Shown: positions 51,567 to 60,422 of the stretch, one piece after another
Layout: each line of letters starts with the position of its first letter
How positions within the stretch are numbered: the first letter of the stretch is position 1
Assembly (NCBI GenBank): GCA_937959265.1
Contig: CALGMA010000044.1
Coordinates: 1-64,000, forward strand
Direction: 5' to 3'
From: an uncultured Anaerolineae bacterium
Lineage (GTDB): Bacteria; Chloroflexota; Anaerolineae; J036; Brachytrichaceae
DNA: 64,000 nucleotides
Made by a program: the position numbers and the translations under genes
Notes under the pieces: generated by a model
The model's input: only the letters and a program-made list of their open reading frames with translations
The model's database searches: none
Told to the model about the DNA's origin: nothing

Positions 51567-52520
51567 CTGAGCACGTTCATCATCGCCAACCCGGCTTCCG
51601 GCAACGGTGCTACCGGCCTGCGCTGGAGCGGCGTCGCCGCCCGGTTGCGCGCCGAAGGGATTCGGTTCGACGCGCAGCTCACCGAAGCACCTGGGCACGC
51701 CGTTGACTTGGCGCGCGAGGCAGCGCAGCAGGGCTACACGCGAGTGATCTGTGTAGGCGGCGACGGCACGTTGAACGAGATCGTCAACGGTCTGATGCAG
51801 GTCGAGGTCGAACGGCGCCCCGCGCTAGGTCTGATCCCCAGCGGCACCGGCACCGACTTCGCGCGCGGGCTGGGCTGGCCGAAAGCATTGGACGGCGTCA
51901 TTGAGGCTATCCGACGCGGCACCGAGCGGCGCATTGATGTTGGCATGACCTCGTTCTACCGCGCTGGTCAGGCGCGGGCGCGCTACTTCATCAACGTGGC
52001 AGGCGCCGGCTTCGACGGAGATGTGTCCGACGTGGTCAACCGCGAGGGCAAGCACGGCGGCTCGTTGGCTTACTTTCTCACCGTCTTTCGCGTGCTGGCC
52101 GGCTATGAGCACAAGCACGCACGCGTGACACTGACTGCACCGGACGGCAGCGAACACGTCCTGCAAGGACACTATAACCTGATCGCCGTGGGCAACGGCC
52201 AATACTTCGGCGGCGGCATGCGCATCAGCCCCAACAGCGATACATGCGACGGCTGCTTCGAAGCCATCGTGATCGAGGCAATGAGCCGCGCCGAGTTCGT
52301 GCTGAACTTTCCGAAGGTCTATCGCGGCACACATCTCTCACACCCGAAAGTGAGCGAATATCGCGTGGTCGCCATTCGCATCGAGTTAGTCAACACCAGC
52401 CAGCGCATGTTCGTGGAGGCCGAAGGTGAATTGTTCGGCGAAGCACCGGCCAGCTTTCAAGTCATCCCAGGCGCGCTCCGGCTGATTGCACCCTCGGGCT
52501 TGCTACAATCACGACAATGA
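51567..52520 (+). CDS. Diacylglycerol/lipid kinase (DagK/YegS family), CTG start
   Basis: This 317-residue kinase phosphorylates lipids at the membrane face. The family start [10 protein letters not shown], the [13 protein letters not shown] loop and [12 protein letters not shown] are all present. The start is unusual: an in-frame TGA lies at 51558-51560, and the only plausible initiator before IIANPASG is CTG at 51567, preceded by a well-spaced GAGGTGA. The next conventional start (TTG 51645) would remove the conserved N-terminal loop. The stop overlaps guaA (ATGA). Confidence 0.87.
   Translation: MSTFIIANPASGNGATGLRWSGVAARLRAEGIRFDAQLTEAPGHAVDLAREAAQQGYTRVICVGGDGTLNEIVNGLMQVEVERRPALGLIPSGTGTDFARGLGWPKALDGVIEAIRRGTERRIDVGMTSFYRAGQARARYFINVAGAGFDGDVSDVVNREGKHGGSLAYFLTVFRVLAGYEHKHARVTLTAPDGSEHVLQGHYNLIAVGNGQYFGGGMRISPNSDTCDGCFEAIVIEAMSRAEFVLNFPKVYRGTHLSHPKVSEYRVVAIRIELVNTSQRMFVEAEGELFGEAPASFQVIPGALRLIAPSGLLQSRQ
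52504..52509 (+). promoter_or_regulatory. -10 box (leaderless type) of guaA
   Basis: TACAAT ends 7 nt before ATG 52517, inside the 3' end of the lipid kinase gene. Confidence 0.5.
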
Positions 52521-54181
52521 CCGACGCCATTGCCGTCCTCGATTTCGGCTCGCAGTACTCGCAACTCATCGCCCGCCGCGTTCGCGAAGCACACGTATAT
52601 TGCGAACTGTTCCCCTGGGACGCGCCACGCGAGAAAGTGATGGCGTTGCAGCCGCGCGGCTTCATCCTCTCCGGTGGGCCGAACAGCGTATACGACGCCA
52701 GCGCGCCGGCACTGCCCGGCTATGTATTGGAGAGCGGCCTGCCGGTGCTGGGCATCTGCTACGGCATGCAACTGCTGGCGCATGCGCTTGGCGGACGGGT
52801 GGCGCCATCGCTACAGCGGGAGTACGGCGAGGCGAGATTGGAGGTTGAAGACTGTGAGCTGTGGCCAGACGCGACTGCTCATCTTCAGTCGCCGATCACT
52901 GTGTGGATGAGCCACGGCGATCGCATCGAGGCGCTGCCCCCGGGTTTCAAGGTCATCGCGCGCACAGCGCATTCACCGATCGCTGGCATGGCCGACCCGT
53001 TGCGTCGGCTCTACGCGATCCAGTTCCATCCTGAGGTGAACCACACCCAGCACGGACGCGAGATCATCGCCCATTTCGTGCATGCCATCTGCCGCTGCCG
53101 TGCGTCATGGACACCGGCAAACATCATCGAAGAGAGCGTGCAGAAGATCCGTGACCAAGTGGGACGGCGACCGGTGATCTGCGGGCTGTCCGGTGGCGTG
53201 GATTCATCGGTCGCAGCGACGCTGGTGCACAAAGCGGTGGGTGATCAACTCACGTGCGTATTCGTGAACACCGGCCTGCTGCGCAAGGGCGAACCGGAAC
53301 AGGTCGTCGAGACATTCGAGCGTGAGCAGGGCATGCGGCTGATCGCCGTGGACGCCAGCGAGGAGTTCCTGGAAGTCTTGAGCGGTGTGACCGACCCGGA
53401 AGAAAAGCGCCGGCGCATCGGCGAGAAGTTCATCCGCGTGTTCGAGGCGGTGGTGAGGGAACACAGGATAGGGTCGAGGGACTGGGGGGCAAGGGTTGGG
53501 GAGCCAGCATTAGAAGGCGGAGGTCAGGGGGCAGGAGTCGGAAGTCAGAAGTCCAGAGTGGAGATCGGGACGGCATTTGCCGATGATCGCCCATTGCTGT
53601 GCCAGGGCACGCTGTATCCTGACGTGATCGAGAGTCGCGGACCGGAGCGCCAAGCGGCGGCGAAGATCAAAACGCATCATAACGTGGGCGGGTTGCCCCA
53701 GGACATGCAGTTCGAGTTGCTAGAGCCGCTGCGCTACCTGTTCAAGGACGAGGTGCGCGCCATCGGCGCAGCACTGGGGCTGCCGGACGCGATCGTATGG
53801 CGTCAGCCTTTCCCCGGACCGGGCCTGGCCGTACGCGTGCTGGGCGAGGTGACGTGGGCGCGTTTGGAGCGTCTGCGCGCGGCCGACGCGATTTTGCAAG
53901 AAGAATTGCACCGCGCCGATTTGATGCGCGCTACGTCGCAGGCGTTCGCCGTGCTGCTGCCGGTGCGCACCGTGGGCGTGATGGGCGATGGACGCACCTA
54001 CAGCGAGGTCATCGCCATCCGCGCCGTGACCACCGACGATTTCATGACGGCCGACTGGGCGCGCATCCCCTTCGATGTGCTGGCGCGCATCAGCAACCGC
54101 ATCGTAAACGAAGTGTCCGGCATCAACCGCGTCGTTTATGACATCACCACCAAGCCGCCGGCGACCATCGAGTGGGAATAA
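52517..54181 (+). CDS. guaA: GMP synthase (glutamine-hydrolysing), with an in-frame insertion
   Basis: This 554-residue enzyme converts XMP to GMP. The N-terminal glutaminase has Cys81 in GICYGMQLL and the His-Glu in QFHPEVNHT; the ATP pyrophosphatase has SGGVDSS (about residue 226), and the C-terminal dimer domain ends [13 protein letters not shown]. Between [13 protein letters not shown] and [14 protein letters not shown] lies an insertion of about 37 residues rich in Gly, Arg and Ser (about residues 316-353) encoded by purine-rich repeat-like DNA; the family normally has only a short linker here. All catalytic residues are intact and the frame is kept, so the enzyme is probably active. Confidence 0.95.
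   Translation: MTDAIAVLDFGSQYSQLIARRVREAHVYCELFPWDAPREKVMALQPRGFILSGGPNSVYDASAPALPGYVLESGLPVLGICYGMQLLAHALGGRVAPSLQREYGEARLEVEDCELWPDATAHLQSPITVWMSHGDRIEALPPGFKVIARTAHSPIAGMADPLRRLYAIQFHPEVNHTQHGREIIAHFVHAICRCRASWTPANIIEESVQKIRDQVGRRPVICGLSGGVDSSVAATLVHKAVGDQLTCVFVNTGLLRKGEPEQVVETFEREQGMRLIAVDASEEFLEVLSGVTDPEEKRRRIGEKFIRVFEAVVREHRIGSRDWGARVGEPALEGGGQGAGVGSQKSRVEIGTAFADDRPLLCQGTLYPDVIESRGPERQAAAKIKTHHNVGGLPQDMQFELLEPLRYLFKDEVRAIGAALGLPDAIVWRQPFPGPGLAVRVLGEVTWARLERLRAADAILQEELHRADLMRATSQAFAVLLPVRTVGVMGDGRTYSEVIAIRAVTTDDFMTADWARIPFDVLARISNRIVNEVSGINRVVYDITTKPPATIEWE
53464..53575 (+). repeat. Purine-rich repeat-like insertion inside guaA
   Basis: This stretch includes GGTCAGGGGGCAGGAGTCGGAAGTCAGAAGTCC, i.e. 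tandem GTCRGRAGTC-type units. The pattern differs from the surrounding codon use and resembles dispersed intergenic repeats found in several filamentous bacteria. Its length is a multiple of three within reading error, since the frame is open. Confidence 0.5.
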
Positions 54182-54309
54182 ACCGCTGCGCACAACGATC
54201 GGACGACGCAGGGACAAAACTCCCTTCAATCTAGTTCGTATGAATGGGTGAGGCACCGTGCGCACTGGCGCAGAGCAACCGCCTTTGGCACACTCAAAGG
54301 AGCGCAACA

Positions 54310-55329
54310 ATGGATTTTGGAGCAACGCTTTCGCGCGCATTTAACATCGTCTTGAAGCATCGGGCACTATGGATCCTAGGCTTTCTGGCATCGCTGGCCG
54401 GCGGCGTGAACAGCGCCGGTAATTCTTTCAATGCCTCGAGTGGATCGTTTACACCCGGCCCATCAGGCGAGATTTCGCCCGAGGCCGAGCGTTTCTTCGA
54501 CCAAATCACCAGAGAGCCTGGGCTGGTGGTAGGGGCGCTGGCCGGCTTTTTGTGCATCGTGCTGCTCATCAGCCTGGTGCTATGGGTCATCAGCATCATG
54601 GCACAAGGCGGACTGATCGGCGGCGTGCGACAGATCGAGGAGGAGGGCAACACGACGTTCGGACAGGCATGGTCAGTCGGTGTACGCAATTTCTGGCCGC
54701 TGTTCGGCTTGAGCCTGCTGCTGGCGCTGCCAGGGCTTTTGCTGCTGGCAATGTTCGCGCTGCTATTCGGCGGTACGCTCGTCCCCATCATCGCAGCAGC
54801 AGCCTCGGGCGATGAAAGCGCCTCGGCGGCCGCAGCCGGCAGCGTGTTTGTACTTATCTGCGGCGGCGGCGCATTAGGGTGCGTCGGTCTGATCTACGCG
54901 ATCATCGCAGCCGCACTGCAGACGTTCGGCGAGCGCGCCATCGTGCTGGAGAAGAAGGGCGTGATAGATGCGCTCAGCCGAGGTTGGGAAGTATTCCGCA
55001 GCAACCTGGGTAACATCATTCTGCTGGCGCTGCTGATGTTCGTGATCGGCCTCGTGGTCGGCTTTGTCATCGCGATCGTGAGTGGCTTATTGTTTGCGCC
55101 CACGCTGGTCACGGCCATCTTGAGCGCAGGCAGCGAAGGCGGCGTCGGCACCGGCACGCTGATCCTCGGTGGCCTGACCTTCCTGGTGGTAGTGATCGTC
55201 AGCGCCATCATCAACGCAATCTTCGCGGCGTTCAGCTCGACGGTGTGGACGCTGGCCTACCGGCAGTTCACCGGCGTGAGCGGCCTCATCGCCGAACCGA
55301 CATCTCCTGCGCCGCTGCCGACAGCGTAA
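54310..55329 (+). CDS. Polytopic membrane protein of unknown function
   Basis: This 339-residue protein has about six membrane helices, with an N-terminal amphipathic segment (MDFGATLSRAFNIVLKHRALW) and an extracytoplasmic loop rich in Ser/Gly. The overall pattern (long helices with ALQTFGERAIVLEKKGVIDALSRGWEVFR in the loop) resembles DUF7544/glycerophosphodiester phosphodiesterase membrane-domain proteins, as judged from memory. The ATG 54310 has AAAGGAG. A longer frame to 54244 is not supported. Confidence 0.8.
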   Translation: MDFGATLSRAFNIVLKHRALWILGFLASLAGGVNSAGNSFNASSGSFTPGPSGEISPEAERFFDQITREPGLVVGALAGFLCIVLLISLVLWVISIMAQGGLIGGVRQIEEEGNTTFGQAWSVGVRNFWPLFGLSLLLALPGLLLLAMFALLFGGTLVPIIAAAASGDESASAAAAGSVFVLICGGGALGCVGLIYAIIAAALQTFGERAIVLEKKGVIDALSRGWEVFRSNLGNIILLALLMFVIGLVVGFVIAIVSGLLFAPTLVTAILSAGSEGGVGTGTLILGGLTFLVVVIVSAIINAIFAAFSSTVWTLAYRQFTGVSGLIAEPTSPAPLPTA

Positions 55330-55369
55330 AGGCCTCGCTCGAGTCGGTCGGATCATCAGGTGGGCCTGT

Positions 55370-55990
55370 CTATGGGGTCGGCGGCGTGTCCGGCAGGATG
55401 GATGTGCTGCCGACTGCTGACTTTCCCAATCCTAGCGCGTCGGCCACACGGTTGGCATAGTTGAACCAGCCGGCGATCATGACGATCTGCAAGATCCCCC
55501 GGTCATCGAAGCCGACGCCACGCAGCATCTGCACATCGCGCTCAGTCATCTTGTAGGAGTGCTTCGTCATCTTGACGACGAAGTCGAGCATGGCGCGATC
55601 CCGCGCATCCAGGGCTGCCTGGGTGTAATCCGTCCGCAACGCGGCGGCGAGTTCGTCGTCGAGCGATTCCCGACGCAAGAACTCGACATGGCTCTCCGTT
55701 CAGTAGAAGCAGCGATTCTGCGCGCTGACGACGGCAGCGATCATCTCCTGTTGCCGGCGAGAGAGCGGCAGATCGGGCTGGTAGAGCACGCCCAGCGCCG
55801 AGCCGATGTGCAACATCGCTTGGGGGATCAGGCTGTGCGCGGCGATGATGCTGTCTTCGCTGCCGTCGGGATTGATAAGCGTCGGCACGGCGTCCCGGTA
55901 GCTCGACGGATAGAGGGCGTAGATCTGCGCATAGATGGCGCGCAGCTCGGGGCCGGCGACATCGGAGGGGATGGTTTCGATCCAGGGCAT
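55370..55990 (-). CDS. AhpD-like peroxidase-related protein, probable selenoprotein (UGA=Sec97)
   Basis: Read through an in-frame TGA (55702-55700), this is one continuous 206-residue protein. N-terminal part: MPWIETIPSDVAGPELRAIYAQIY; then LSRRQQEMIAAVVSAQNRCFY, the TGA, TESHVEFL; then the C-terminal part with MLDFVVKMTKHSYKMTERDVQMLRGVGFDDRGILQ and NYANRVADALG. This fits carboxymuconolactone-decarboxylase/AhpD-type peroxidase-related enzymes whose active site is C-x-x-C-x-x-x-H. The UGA sits exactly at the second Cys, and a SECIS-like hairpin follows after 12 nt. A mixed selenenyl-sulfide site (CxxU) is inferred; a nonsense mutation is the alternative. Start 55990 is 6 nt after a CACAAT box with TTGCGC 17 bp upstream. 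Confidence 0.75.
55658..55687 (-). ncRNA. SECIS-like hairpin downstream of the UGA
   Basis: On the mRNA, GUCGAG (55687-55682) pairs with CUCGAC (55663-55658), UUC pairs with GAA inside, leaving a 9-nt loop UUGCGUCGG and a 3-nt bulge UCG. It begins 12 nt after the UGA and has GU in the loop, as in known bacterial SECIS elements. It lies within coding sequence. Confidence 0.55.
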
Positions 55991-55996
55991 AGCCGG

Positions 55997-56025
55997 ATTG
56001 TGGAACGCAACCCGCGACTGCGCAA
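55997..56025 (-). promoter_or_regulatory. Promoter of the selenoprotein-like gene
   Basis: TTGCGC (56025-56020), 17-bp spacer, CACAAT (56002-55997), then 6 nt to ATG 55990. Confidence 0.5.
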
Positions 56026-56079
56026 CACGGCCGGAACCTGTAGCAGGTAACATAGGTATCAGCAAGAGGAGAAAGACAG

Positions 56080-56664
56080 ATGACGAATTCACCAACGGAT
56101 GCAAAAGATGGCACCGCCGGCACGACAGAAATTGCCACCCTGGGCGGCGGTTGCTTCTGGTGCCTCGAAGCGGTGTATGAACAACTTAATGGCGTGCTCA
56201 GCGTGGAGTCGGGCTATTCGGGTGGGCACGTACGCAACCCTAGCTATGGGGATGTATGCGAAGGGATCACCGGCCATGCCGAAGTAGTGCAGATCACATT
56301 CGATCCGCATGTGGTCTCGTTCCGCGAGCTGCTCGAGGTGTTCTTCGTCATTCACGATCCAACCACGCTGAATCGCCAGGGCGCGGACGTGGGCACGCAA
56401 TATCGCTCGGCCATCTTCTATCACTCGCCCGAACAGCGCGAGACTGCGAAGCAAGTGATCGCCGAAGTGAAAGCGGCCAAGATCTGGGATGACCCAATCG
56501 TGACCGAAGTGACGCCGTTCGATGCGTTCTATAAGGCCGAGGCGTATCACCAAGGCTACTTCCGCAATAATCCCAATCAGGGCTACTGCCGCGTGGTGAT
56601 CGCGCCGAAGGTGAGCAAGTTTCGCAAGCTGTTCGTGGATAAGCTGAAGAAGCAGATGGCGTGA
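56080..56664 (+). CDS. msrA: Peptide methionine-(S)-sulfoxide reductase MsrA
   Basis: This 194-residue enzyme repairs oxidised methionine. The catalytic Cys25 is in GGGCFWCLEA; YSGGHVRNPSYGDVCEGITGHAE and the HDPTTLNRQGADVGTQYRS block are diagnostic of MsrA. AGGAGAAAG lies before the ATG. It is divergent from the AhpD-like gene, so the two oxidative-stress functions share an 89-bp promoter region. No msrB domain is fused. Confidence 0.95.
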   Translation: MTNSPTDAKDGTAGTTEIATLGGGCFWCLEAVYEQLNGVLSVESGYSGGHVRNPSYGDVCEGITGHAEVVQITFDPHVVSFRELLEVFFVIHDPTTLNRQGADVGTQYRSAIFYHSPEQRETAKQVIAEVKAAKIWDDPIVTEVTPFDAFYKAEAYHQGYFRNNPNQGYCRVVIAPKVSKFRKLFVDKLKKQMA

Positions 56665-56670
56665 TCTACC

Positions 56671-56701
56671 AGAAACCCGATTTCGTCGAAGTTGGGGTTC
56701 T
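56671..56701. terminator. Hairpin between convergent msrA and the regulator gene
   Basis: AGAAACCC (56671-56678) pairs with GGGGTTCT (56694-56701) with one mismatch, with further partial pairing inside (TTCG/CGAA). No strong U-run, so it is a weak candidate. Confidence 0.4.
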
Positions 56702-56707
56702 AACTTC

Positions 56708-59296
56708 TCAGCGTCCCAGATTATCCCTTGCCTGCTGCGCCTCAGCCGCCAGACCCAGCTGTTCGCTCAACGCCAGTGCCTTCGACCATGCGTCGCATTC
56801 GGCGGCATCGCCGCTGGCCTGGCGACACCTTGCCAGCGCCAGCCAGGCGTGCGCTTCGGCATATCGGTCGGACGCATGCTGCGCACTGTTGATCGCCTCG
56901 CTCAGGAGTCGCTCGGCCTGCGCAAAATCTCCGCGCGCGTGAGCCACGCCGCCCAGGGTGATGAGCGCATACGGCCGGTGTGATTCTTCCTCCTCACGCA
57001 ATGATTGATGGGCAAAGCGCTCGGCGTCATCGAGTGCATGCAATCGCAAGCAAGCCTCAGCGGCAGCCGCTGCAAAGCTGGCAGCGAGAAAGGCGTGCTT
57101 CATCGCTTCGGCAGCGTCAAGCGATTCCCGCGCCAGCGCCAGCGCCTCTTCATACCGACCCGCCACGACGTAGGCCGACGATAGGTTGAGCGCGTCGTAG
57201 AGCGCATTGACCGGCTCACCTACGCTCCGTGCATGGTCGAGCGACTGAGTGAGGTTGACGATGGCCTGCTGTGCATCACCCATTCGCATGAACAAATGGC
57301 CAAGGTGCGATTGTGTCGTGGCGCGGACCGATCTACCGTCGCGCATCTCTGCCGAGAGAGCCAACGCGGCCTCGTAGTGTCGGAGCGCCTCGGCATAGTT
57401 ACCCGCTTCCTCCTCAACCAGGCCGCGAAAGTTGAATGCCTGACTCGACGCGATCAGCGCCTGTTCGCGCGCTTGAGCCAGATCACGCAGCCGCGACACG
57501 TAGACGTAGCCGATCTTGGTGTGCAACCGCTCCATCTGGCGTGGACCTGCCTCGCGCAAGGCTTGCAGGCCTTCACGATAGTGCGCCAGCGCCTGCTCCA
57601 CGCGGCCCTGCATGTGCAGCGCATCGCCCATCAACTCGCGCGCCAGCGGCGTCAGTGCGCCTTTTGTAGGCCAGGCCAGGCTGGACAATTCCGCTTCAGC
57701 TTTCTCTGCTTCGCCCAGGCGCAAGGCCAGCTCCGATCGAATGAGCGCCAGCGCACGGCGATCTTCCGCACCCGGCAATTCGTTTTGCCGAACTGCGCGA
57801 AAGGTCTCGCGCGCGGCCGGCCCATGGCCCTTGTCCATCTCCTCAGCGCGATGGTTGAACCACAGCCATACCGCCAGCGCAGGCTGCCCAGCCTGCACGT
57901 AGTGATACGCCGCAGCAGTGTATTCGCCGCGCGCCTCACGCACAACCGCAGCATGCAGGTGCAATGCTGGCAGCGCATCGGAGGTGATGCGTTCACACAC
58001 GAAGTCACGCACCTGTGCAGCGACGCTGATGCCACCCTGACCATCCACCTGTACCAGGTCGACGCGCAGTAGCCGCTCCAGCACAGCGCTATGCGCCCGC
58101 CAGGCGTCCACCGGCGCGGGCGAACGAAAGACAGACAGCGCCATCAGCATCGTGCACTCGTCGTCACTCAGGCGCTTCCACACACGCGCAAAAAGCGCCT
58201 GCGCTGAGCGCTCCCCGTTCAACTGGCTCACCACGCTCTCTGTTGGCTCACCCTCGCGCATCAGCAGCGCACTGAGTTTGATCAGCAACGGATGGCCGCG
58301 TGTGGCGGCATGCAACGTCGCGCCCTGTGCGTCGCTCACCGCTAGACCTTCGAGCGCCAGCATCCGTTGCGTGTCGGGCAACGACAGACCACTAAGTGCG
58401 AACTGGTGGTCGGCATCGAATAGCGGCTGCTGGCTGAGCGAGAGTACCGGCGTCACATCGGTGAGCGCCTCCAGGAATTGAATTACCTGAGCGTGCAACC
58501 GCATCTCTGGCCGTAATTGGTCGCTGTCGTCCACGCAGATCAGGATAGGCTGGCCAGACAGCTCACTCAGGTCGTGCCGAATCAGGCCGAGGATGCGCTC
58601 GGCGGTGATCGCGCCGTGATCGGCGGCCAGTTGCCGCCATGCGTTGGACGCGCCCAGGCCGCGTAGGAAGTGGCTGAAAGAGAACACGAAGGCGCTCAAT
58701 GAATCGTTCAGCCCAGGCCGTACGGTGAACCAGAATGCGCGCTCGCGTCCCCAGCGTTCGGCGATGGCCGAACCGAGTGTGGTCTTGCCTATGCCGCTGC
58801 GACCGGTGAGAGACACACTATGCCGCCTCACCAGTGCATCCAGGCAAGCCGAAATGAGAGCGTCCCGCCCAACGATGTATCGCGCTTTGGGTCGCTCGGC
58901 TCGCAGGGGCGGCGCGACCATATGATTGAGTGCACCGGCAAGCGATTCGATGGCAGCATTACGGTGACGGTAATACGTCGCCTCCGACATGCCCAGTTGG
59001 CGAGCCACGCCGATATTGTTCAAATTGGCTCTGCGCTGAAAAAAAGAGGCGTTCAACACGCGCTGGTGCGCCTCGTCCACACTGGCGGCGGCGCGTCGCA
59101 AGGCCTCGATCAAAGCCTGACCGCGATCGGCCGGTGCAGCGCTGTCGCCGTCTGTCGTACGATCGAGCACGGCGCCGATGAAGTAGGGCGCAGCCAGCGG
59201 CGAGTGATTGCCCAGCCAGATCGCGTCGTTGCACCGCTCCAGCGCCTGCTCCACAGCCTGAACGAAGGCATCGGCGGACTTTTCGCTCTTAGCCAC
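56708..59296 (-). CDS. STAND-type ATPase regulator with HTH and tetratricopeptide repeats
   Basis: This 862-residue protein has an N-terminal helical region with a helix-turn-helix-like segment (NIGVARQLGMSEATYYRHRN, about residues 94-113), an ATPase core with Walker A TGRSGIGKTT (about residues 164-173) and Walker B PILICVDDSDQL, a winged-helix-like part, and a long C-terminal array of TPR-type repeats (for example AEALRHYEAALALSAE, ALALARESLDAAEAM). This matches signal-transduction ATPases (MalT-like) that sense ligands and control transcription. The start is GTG 59296, 7 nt after a TAAAAT box; the ATG at 59353 would place the promoter inside the gene. Target genes are unknown. Confidence 0.85.
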   Translation of the reverse strand: MAKSEKSADAFVQAVEQALERCNDAIWLGNHSPLAAPYFIGAVLDRTTDGDSAAPADRGQALIEALRRAAASVDEAHQRVLNASFFQRRANLNNIGVARQLGMSEATYYRHRNAAIESLAGALNHMVAPPLRAERPKARYIVGRDALISACLDALVRRHSVSLTGRSGIGKTTLGSAIAERWGRERAFWFTVRPGLNDSLSAFVFSFSHFLRGLGASNAWRQLAADHGAITAERILGLIRHDLSELSGQPILICVDDSDQLRPEMRLHAQVIQFLEALTDVTPVLSLSQQPLFDADHQFALSGLSLPDTQRMLALEGLAVSDAQGATLHAATRGHPLLIKLSALLMREGEPTESVVSQLNGERSAQALFARVWKRLSDDECTMLMALSVFRSPAPVDAWRAHSAVLERLLRVDLVQVDGQGGISVAAQVRDFVCERITSDALPALHLHAAVVREARGEYTAAAYHYVQAGQPALAVWLWFNHRAEEMDKGHGPAARETFRAVRQNELPGAEDRRALALIRSELALRLGEAEKAEAELSSLAWPTKGALTPLARELMGDALHMQGRVEQALAHYREGLQALREAGPRQMERLHTKIGYVYVSRLRDLAQAREQALIASSQAFNFRGLVEEEAGNYAEALRHYEAALALSAEMRDGRSVRATTQSHLGHLFMRMGDAQQAIVNLTQSLDHARSVGEPVNALYDALNLSSAYVVAGRYEEALALARESLDAAEAMKHAFLAASFAAAAAEACLRLHALDDAERFAHQSLREEEESHRPYALITLGGVAHARGDFAQAERLLSEAINSAQHASDRYAEAHAWLALARCRQASGDAAECDAWSKALALSEQLGLAAEAQQARDNLGR

Positions 59297-59303
59297 GCCG
59301 TGA

Positions 59304-59309
59304 ATTTTA
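59304..59309 (-). promoter_or_regulatory. -10 box (leaderless type) of the STAND regulator gene
   Basis: TAAAAT on the minus strand ends 7 nt before the GTG at 59296. Confidence 0.5.
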
Positions 59310-59369
59310 GATGGCAGAACCCACGTTCTATCGCCGTGAGAGCACGGGTGCATTCGCGTTTAGGGGCAG

Positions 59370-59441
59370 GTAGGGGCGGCCCTGCGTGGCTGCCCGCACC
59401 ATGCCCGACGGACGCGGGCAGGCATATAGGCCAGCCCCTAC
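59370..59441. repeat. Palindromic intergenic repeat (MITE/REP-like)
   Basis: GTAGGGGC (59370-59377) and GCCCCTAC (59434-59441) form the ends of a 72-bp element. Inside, GCTGCCCGC and GCGGGCAGGC pair, so the RNA or DNA could fold into a long hairpin. It has the look of a dispersed non-coding palindromic repeat. A partial copy of the end (TAGGGGCAGG) lies at 59361-59370. Confidence 0.6.
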
Positions 59442-59522
59442 ACAACAATACAATGCGCCATGAGAGCACTTGTCCGCAGTTTGATGGTCGTGCTGCGCGC
59501 GCGCCTCTATCATTACCCTGTA

Positions 59523-60422
59523 ATGAAGACAATACGAGCGTTCCTGAGTTTGACTCTAGTGACGATCAGCTTGGTCAGCGCACCGTTGCAACCCACCGTC
59601 GCTGTCTATTCATCCGGCTCGGCCAGCCCATCCGCAATCCCAGCCGCCTGCGTCACCAGGACGCGCATCCAACCGCGCACGCCTGGTTGGGTGTTCGCAT
59701 TGAACTTCGACGCGTTTGGGGCAGAAAATGCGCCGCTCGGCTGCCTGATGCTGTACCGCACTGTGCTCGCACCGACCGACTTTGCGGAGGTGCCGTGCAA
59801 GGCTGTCGGCAACGTGGCATTCAGCAACGGTCAGGCGACCTTCACCAACGGCTACATCTTCTGTGGGGTGAACATTCAGGAGCGCCTGGCGGCCTTTTCG
59901 CCACCGGCCGTCGTGCCCAACCGGCAAAGTTACCCGTATTTCACCCTCATCGCGGCCGGTACGCTCTCGAACGCTCTGCACACCGATCCTCGCAGCAACC
60001 CAATCGGCGTGTATCGGGCCAACGCCGAAAGCGAGCCCTCCATCGGGTTGTATGTGCCTCTGCTGGCGAATGTCCCGGAGATGCGCTCCGAGTTCAACGG
60101 CGTGGCCAACGTCACGGCGAACAACGCGATTGACAACGACATCCCGCTCACCTTCACCGTGGATCACGACGGCGGACCGGACGTCTATACCGTGACGCAC
60201 TTCCTCAACGACAGCATCCTGTCCACCTTTGCACCGCGCGGGCCGGTGAACTTCTATACCAACGGCGGCGCGTTCTGGATCGGCGTCTCGCCCAGCAACC
60301 TGTCGCGCACCTTCAGCGGCACGCTGGATGAAGTGATCTTCGACCCCATTGATGGCGGCCGACCACCCACCTTTCAGCATGCACAACACTTGCAGTTCGT
60401 GCCGCTGGCGGTGAAACAGTAG
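59523..60422 (+). CDS. Exported protein of unknown function
   Basis: This 299-residue protein starts with a Sec signal peptide (MKTIRAFLSLTLVTISLVSAPLQPTVAVYS). The mature part has four Cys and a central segment NNAIDNDIPLTFTVDHDGG that looks like a beta-sandwich with an Asp/Asn-rich turn, and a C-terminal part with a LamG-like feel (NFYTNGGAFWIGVSPSNLSRTFSGTLDEVIFDP). I do not recognise a family. An in-frame ATG at 59460 would add 21 residues. A good terminator follows. Confidence 0.7.
   Translation: MKTIRAFLSLTLVTISLVSAPLQPTVAVYSSGSASPSAIPAACVTRTRIQPRTPGWVFALNFDAFGAENAPLGCLMLYRTVLAPTDFAEVPCKAVGNVAFSNGQATFTNGYIFCGVNIQERLAAFSPPAVVPNRQSYPYFTLIAAGTLSNALHTDPRSNPIGVYRANAESEPSIGLYVPLLANVPEMRSEFNGVANVTANNAIDNDIPLTFTVDHDGGPDVYTVTHFLNDSILSTFAPRGPVNFYTNGGAFWIGVSPSNLSRTFSGTLDEVIFDPIDGGRPPTFQHAQHLQFVPLAVKQ

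Noticed and set aside
55370-56104. Reading the AhpD-like gene as two separate genes or a plain pseudogene
   Set aside because: Both parts are in one frame, the only defect is UGA exactly at the redox Cys, and a SECIS-like hairpin follows; a pseudogene remains the alternative but is less likely.
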